Part shown: one piece after another, positions 54,901 through 60,900 of the stretch
Layout: the number at the start of each line of letters is the position of its first letter
How positions within the stretch are numbered: the stretch's first letter is position 1
Source of the DNA: Phoronis australis
Taxonomy: Eukaryota; Phoronida; Phoronidae
Assembly: GCA_002633005.1 (NCBI GenBank)
Contig: NMRA01000384.1
Span: 298,064-362,063, forward strand
DNA: 64,000 nt
Direction: 5' to 3'
The notes under the pieces: generated by a model
What the model was told of the DNA's origin: nothing
Database searches by the model: none
What the model saw: the letters and a program-made list of their open reading frames with translations, nothing else
Position numbers and translations under genes: made by a program

Positions 54901-57900
54901 TGTTAAATGACATCAAAGCCACGCCGTCTGGTCAAAACACAGCCTATTGGCCAGCATAATGATAACCTCACAAGCCAGCTGATGTCCGTGAGATGCAGAG
55001 GCAACACAGCTAATTTTTGTAGGTTTTTTAATCCAGTATTAGACTCAAAATTTATGTTTTATCAACTGGATGTTTCAAAATTTCCATGCTTTTAATGTAC
55101 CTTAAATATGCTTAATTAATCTAAAAAGACATGGTCACGTGACCCATATCTAGAGAGTATAAATTTTAACTCTGTTAGCAAAAGTATGTATTTTCAGAAA
55201 ACATAAAGTTTGCGTAATTTTATTTTTGACTTTATAACAAATTCTTTTCTAAATATTTTGTTAAATACAGACTTGTCGATGTGGTCCTACATAACTTTAA
55301 GAGCAAGGGTAGCTGTAGGGAAAATGCGCCCTTATATTTGTGGACTTACACCGCCAATTCTTTGAGCACAAACAAAGCAGTGCAACCTTACATACATGTA
55401 TGTGGACATACACCGCCAATTCTCAGAGCACAAACAAAGCAGTGCAACCTTACATACATGTATGTGCACTTACACCGCCAATTCTCAGAGCACAAACAAA
55501 GCAGTGCATCCTTACATACATGTATGTGCACTTACACTACCAATTCTCTGAGCACAAACAAAGCAGTGCAACCTTACATACATGTATGTCGAATTACACA
55601 ATCAATTCTCTGAACACAGGCAAAGCTCACTTTACAGTTTGTGTAGATCATGGATTGAAACACGAAAGTCGTGTGTGCTTCAGGTAGACCAGTTAAGATT
55701 TGTTGGAAGACTGATCCTAGGATGAAAGGCCATTTAGAGTATTGTGAATGCCAACCTCCCTTTGAGTAGAAGGGCATGTTAATACTAGACAGTGTGTGGC
55801 TTATCGAGCTGTAGCATACATGTGTTGAAACAATCGCGGCACTGGCAAATGACGTAACAGTAAATTCTCATGATATTGTGGGCAAAAATAATTCAGACAT
55901 AACTGCCCTGTTTTTATTTTCAAAGCGATTAACAGAATTGTTCATTTTTCAAAACCATTATTTGATGGTAGATACAGCGCAGAAATTAAAACTAGCTGAG
56001 TATTAATTTGGCACTATATAAATATTTTAGTGAGAAATGAAATTTCACTCGTCAACCATGTTGGGTTCTAAGTATATGAGATTTCACCGTTGCCTTCACG
56101 AGCGCGTCCTTGACAAGGCCTACTCACCACTTTATTCTGATTGGTCTCTGCGTGACATTGTTCATTTTCTGCAGACAATGTGTTGAGCTGTTGCCGTCTC
56201 TGAGTCAGCTGCGCGTCACACTCTTCTTGCATCCTTTGACTGGCCAAAATCTCATCTCTGACACGGTCCAGCTCAGCACACGTCGACGTGTACTCTGACT
56301 TCCTGTCAGCCATCCTTTTCTCCATCTGCTTGTATGACTGCTCAGCTTCAGTCAGTTTAGTATTGATTTTCTTCATAGCAGATTTACCATCTGAAGAGAC
56401 AAAAAGCACGGACAATGAAGAAAAGAAGATTTTAAGAAAATTGCTTTTTACCGCTCTCACATTAATTGGGTCATGTGATCATGCCTTTTCAGTTGATCTA
56501 AGATCAAGAAAGAAACTACAATGATAGCAAAACAATGGCATCAATAACAACAACATTAATATTTGAATGTTTCGAATGACTTCAATCAGCAATTTCCGAA
56601 ATACGATGATCCGAAGTTAGCCAAACTTGCAACTTTTTTAGGGTCGCAAGTGGGACGAGTGGCCCACCTATTTCCCGAAGAAAGAAAGCCAGTCAAAGAT
56701 GGAAGTAAAGGAAGCATGAAGAGGAAAGGGAGAAATAAAAAATGAGGAAGAAATGGAGAAGAAACTACAGAAGAAATAGAGACAAAACCTGAGAAGAAAT
56801 ACAGACAAAACTGCAGATGAAAGAGAGACAAAACTGCGGAAGAAAGAGAGACAAAACTGCAGAAGAAAGAGAGACAAAACTGCAGAAGAAAGAGAGACAA
56901 AACTTCAGAAGAAAGAGAGGCAAAACTGGAGAAGAAATAAAGACAAAACTACAGAAGAGAGACAAAACTGGAGAAGAAAGAGAGACAAAACTAGAGAAGA
57001 AATAGAGACAAAACTGCAGGAGAAAAAGAGACAAAACTAGAGAAGAAATAGAGAAAAAACTACAGAAGAAATAGAGACAAAGCTGCAAAAGAGACAAACT
57101 GCAGAAGAAATGAAGAAAACATGATGAAGACATGAGCTAGACATGAAGAGGAAGTATAAAGAAATAAAAAACGAATTCATGTAATGAAAAAGAACCAAGA
57201 AACTAAGGAAAGACAAGGGAATGAAGAAGAAATGAAGAATGACAAAGAACCGACAAAGAACAAATTAAGAAATAAAGGAAGAAATTAAAGAAGAAATTAA
57301 AAAGAAATAAATATGAATTGAAGAAGAATTGACAACAAAATAGTGAAGAACTAGGGAAGAAATGAAGGAGAAATCAAAGAAGAAATGAAGAAGGAGAAAA
57401 GATGGATAACAAGATGGCAGAGCAACAACCACATACTTGCTAAGAGCTTACCTTTCAGCTGATCATTTAAGCTGGCCAAGTCTGACTCAACCTTTTCATA
57501 CTCGTATTTCACAGTGTCCAGTTTGTGCTTGTTCTGTTTGACTGCATCGTCCATCTGGTCAAGCTTGTCTTGTTGTGACTGAATGGTATCTTCTACTTCC
57601 AATTGTTGCCTGAAAATATGCAGCCCAGATGAGCAGATGAATCAAGTGACATGACAATACAGTAAAATGTCCCAAAATTTTAACAAAAACAGCGCACATA
57701 ATTTCACTTCATTTTTCAAAGCATTGTCGGACATCAGTTATGGTACATAGCTTAGAATTGGCAATGCATTATATTGGTGAGTATCATATATGGCAAAATA
57801 AAAATAAAACCATGTCACTTGCGTGCTATATCATTTCCTAAATTGATGTGACATTACCGTTGTCAGGTGAAAATCCATGTTAAAGGTAGACGGCACATAC

Positions 57901-60900
57901 ACAACGTACATTGATCAGCAGTTGAACGTGTATAACAAAGGGGAGTTTCATTTTGTTTTGATGTTGAGTTCATCGAGATGGGAATTTAACAACTGAGAAA
58001 ATTTGCAGAGTTGAACAATGCGGAGCCCATTAGCGATACCCTGCCTCCAAGCTAGAAATTACAGATTTTTCGGTGTTCAGATTACAAATTTTGCTGAATC
58101 AATCACGCACATAAGGTCCGCAGACGGCAAAACACGTAATATTGAATGAGGTAAACATGGTTCACCTCTGCCACACCAGTAATCACTCTCCACTACACCA
58201 GACATCAATACACTCTCCCCCTACTCACCTTCTCTGCAGCACCAATTTATTCTCGCCATCCTTCACGCTGCTCTCCAGAAGCTCTTTCTCTTGCATCAAC
58301 AGCTTCATGTCTTCTTCAAGCCTCTTCCTGTCTTCTGCAAGTCCTTCAGCTCTTTGTTTCTCTCTGGAACCTGCCTGCTTCAGTTGGTCTAATTCGGCCG
58401 ACTTCTTGTCTACATCGGAATGCAGCTCTTGCAGGTCCACCTTTTGCTATGAAAACATCACAATACTTCAGCTAGAGATAACAACACAAGATGACCTTAG
58501 ATACATACAAGCAAGGCTGGCATACCACATTATCATCTTCACCTTGTTGATACTTTCATATCAATACTTCCACAACACCAATCACAACGACCTCCAGGTT
58601 TTCGATCCGACAATCTAGTTTCGCCAGAGACCCTTCAGTTTATGCTCACTACAACCGGTGCTACAACGCCAACAATATTCATCGCCAGTACCACCCTCAA
58701 CAACAGCACCTTACTTGCCTTCTTTTCTACAATCCTAAGGGCTCACACTATCCACAAGTTCCATCAACAGCTGCACTACTCTGTCTCCTCAATACCGTCA
58801 TCTCCATTAACACATGTTGCCGTCTACCTAATGTACCCCTTACACTTTCTACATCCAATCACACAGTTCTATCACTTAGTACCTTACCATCCACACAGTT
58901 CTATCACTTGGTACCTTACCATCCACACAGTTCTATCACTTGGTACCTTACCATGATAAAGTCGTACCTGTCTTGCTCCTTACTCAGTTAAGAAGCAACA
59001 TCAGAGTTCAGGAAGAACTGACAATTTATTTCTACATTTAATGAAATACAGTAAACTCGCGGGTCAACGCCCATGCCTGTGTAATAGCCCACCCCCTGCC
59101 AAAGGTTTTCCCATTTTAAGAGCTCAGGGCATTGACCCACGAGTTTACGGTTACCAAAACAAGTCAATTCTTTTCAAGCTTAAAAATTTCACTATTTTCA
59201 CAAATGGACAATTGTCTTCTTGTCAACATCACCATTCACAGTCTCATATCCCTGTACCCTTTCCATCTTCTGATTATCCAGTGTGCCCAGTTACCTTCCT
59301 CCCTAATGTCATCCACTTTCCTCTCCCATCTTCTGTTCTTTCTGCTTCACCAGTTAAAATCTTCTTTCTCAACATCATCACCAAACCTTAACTGCCTCTT
59401 GCTCACCTGTATCCTTTCCAACATCTATGCATTCTGTGTGGCCACCTCCGTCAGCAACTCTTCTTTCTCAACATTGACATCAACCATACCTGCCTCTTTC
59501 CAACATCACTACATTTCATGTCATGCCTAGTTCCATTAACAACACAGTAATGTTACTCGTTTTTCTCAACACTGATGCTAACCTAACCTGACTCTTCCAA
59601 AGGCCTATACCAGTTCCATCAACAGCGCTTCTCTCTCAACATCTATTCCAAATTTATCTGTGTCTTCCCAACATCTATACCATATTTGACTAGTCCATTA
59701 GCATACTACTGTATTCCCCCTAATAACCGCCCATGCCCTTATAAGCGCCCCCATGCGGTTTCAGATTTTGCTGAAATAAGCGCCCAGCCCACTTCACACT
59801 TCTGCCGAGCTCTAAAGAACGCAAGTTTTACTGCTCTTCCGAGGAACGTGTCCCACTATGGCCTGGCCTTTCAGAACAGAAACAGAGTACATGTCAACGG
59901 TATTGAATCTTTCCTGTACACATTCCATATCTTCTCCCTTAACAGGATTCAAAATTTCTTAAAGTCTGTACATGTGAAAACCACGAATTGACTAATAAAA
60001 TTTGGTGTTAAAAGCACGTGGCCAGGAAGTGCGCGCTACACACCTGTCATAGCAGACATTAATCTTCTGGACCTATCTATTCACAATGGGTAGCACAGCA
60101 TCGGCAAGAAATATTGGCATTAATTTCCAACAGTTTCTACTATCATAACAAAATGTTTTGTTATTTTTAAGAGGGGTTGTTTAATTAACCATAATTGGTG
60201 TTTTTCACGCCAAATATCCGATAAAATGACCACTGACAGTGAATGCTAACTCACCCTGACACCCGAAAAATAACTGTCAGACAGTCATGTACGCATCAAG
60301 CCACACGCCGACTAATATGGGCCTTACCGAGACGATTGTCGAATGTTTTTTGGCAGATGAGACCGGCAAGTGCTGAATAAAACATGTTCTGATTTACCAT
60401 TGCTTGTGCCAATTTCTTGAGGTATGATGCACATCTAGCTCGTTAGATTGCGTTTTCTCTGGCAATCGAACACCGGTGACACGCACACGCTCGCTTACTT
60501 ACATACGCGCGGCAGACAAACTTCAAAATAAACATCACGTGACAACATGTGCGTTCGTCCAGAGTTTTCACACATTGCCGGGTAGGCCTACGATCGATGG
60601 CACGATCTAGCAGAGATTTGGACTTAACCTGCCGTTAATCCCAACTCCACAGGAATTTAAAAATCTTAGGGATGCTATTTGAAAAACTTAAGGAAGATTT
60701 CAAGTAATTTGCTTGAGTCCAAATTATTTTTATTCAAGCATTCAAGTTGCTATATCGACGATTGCGAGGCAGTCAGTTGGCGAGTTTTCACCCTGAGATT
60801 TCAACACTAACAGCAAAGTTTGATAGCAACGCACTACAATTTTGTAGAAAGTCTGCCATTAATTACAGATACGTCACAGAGCCTAGATACAACGAATCTT

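Noticed and set aside
55281-55687. Two overlapping 110-115-codon frames with repeated Thr/Gln/Ser words
   Set aside because: They are products of the 62-bp minisatellite. The period is not a multiple of three, so the peptide repeat shifts frame with every unit.
56586-57133. Minus-strand Leu/Ser/Phe-rich frames resembling a membrane protein
   Set aside because: They are translations of a pyrimidine-rich tandem array, without any conserved membrane-protein features.
59686-59991. 101-codon plus-strand frame overlapping the 1.3-kb TIR element
   Set aside because: It crosses the element boundary and shows no transposase signature.
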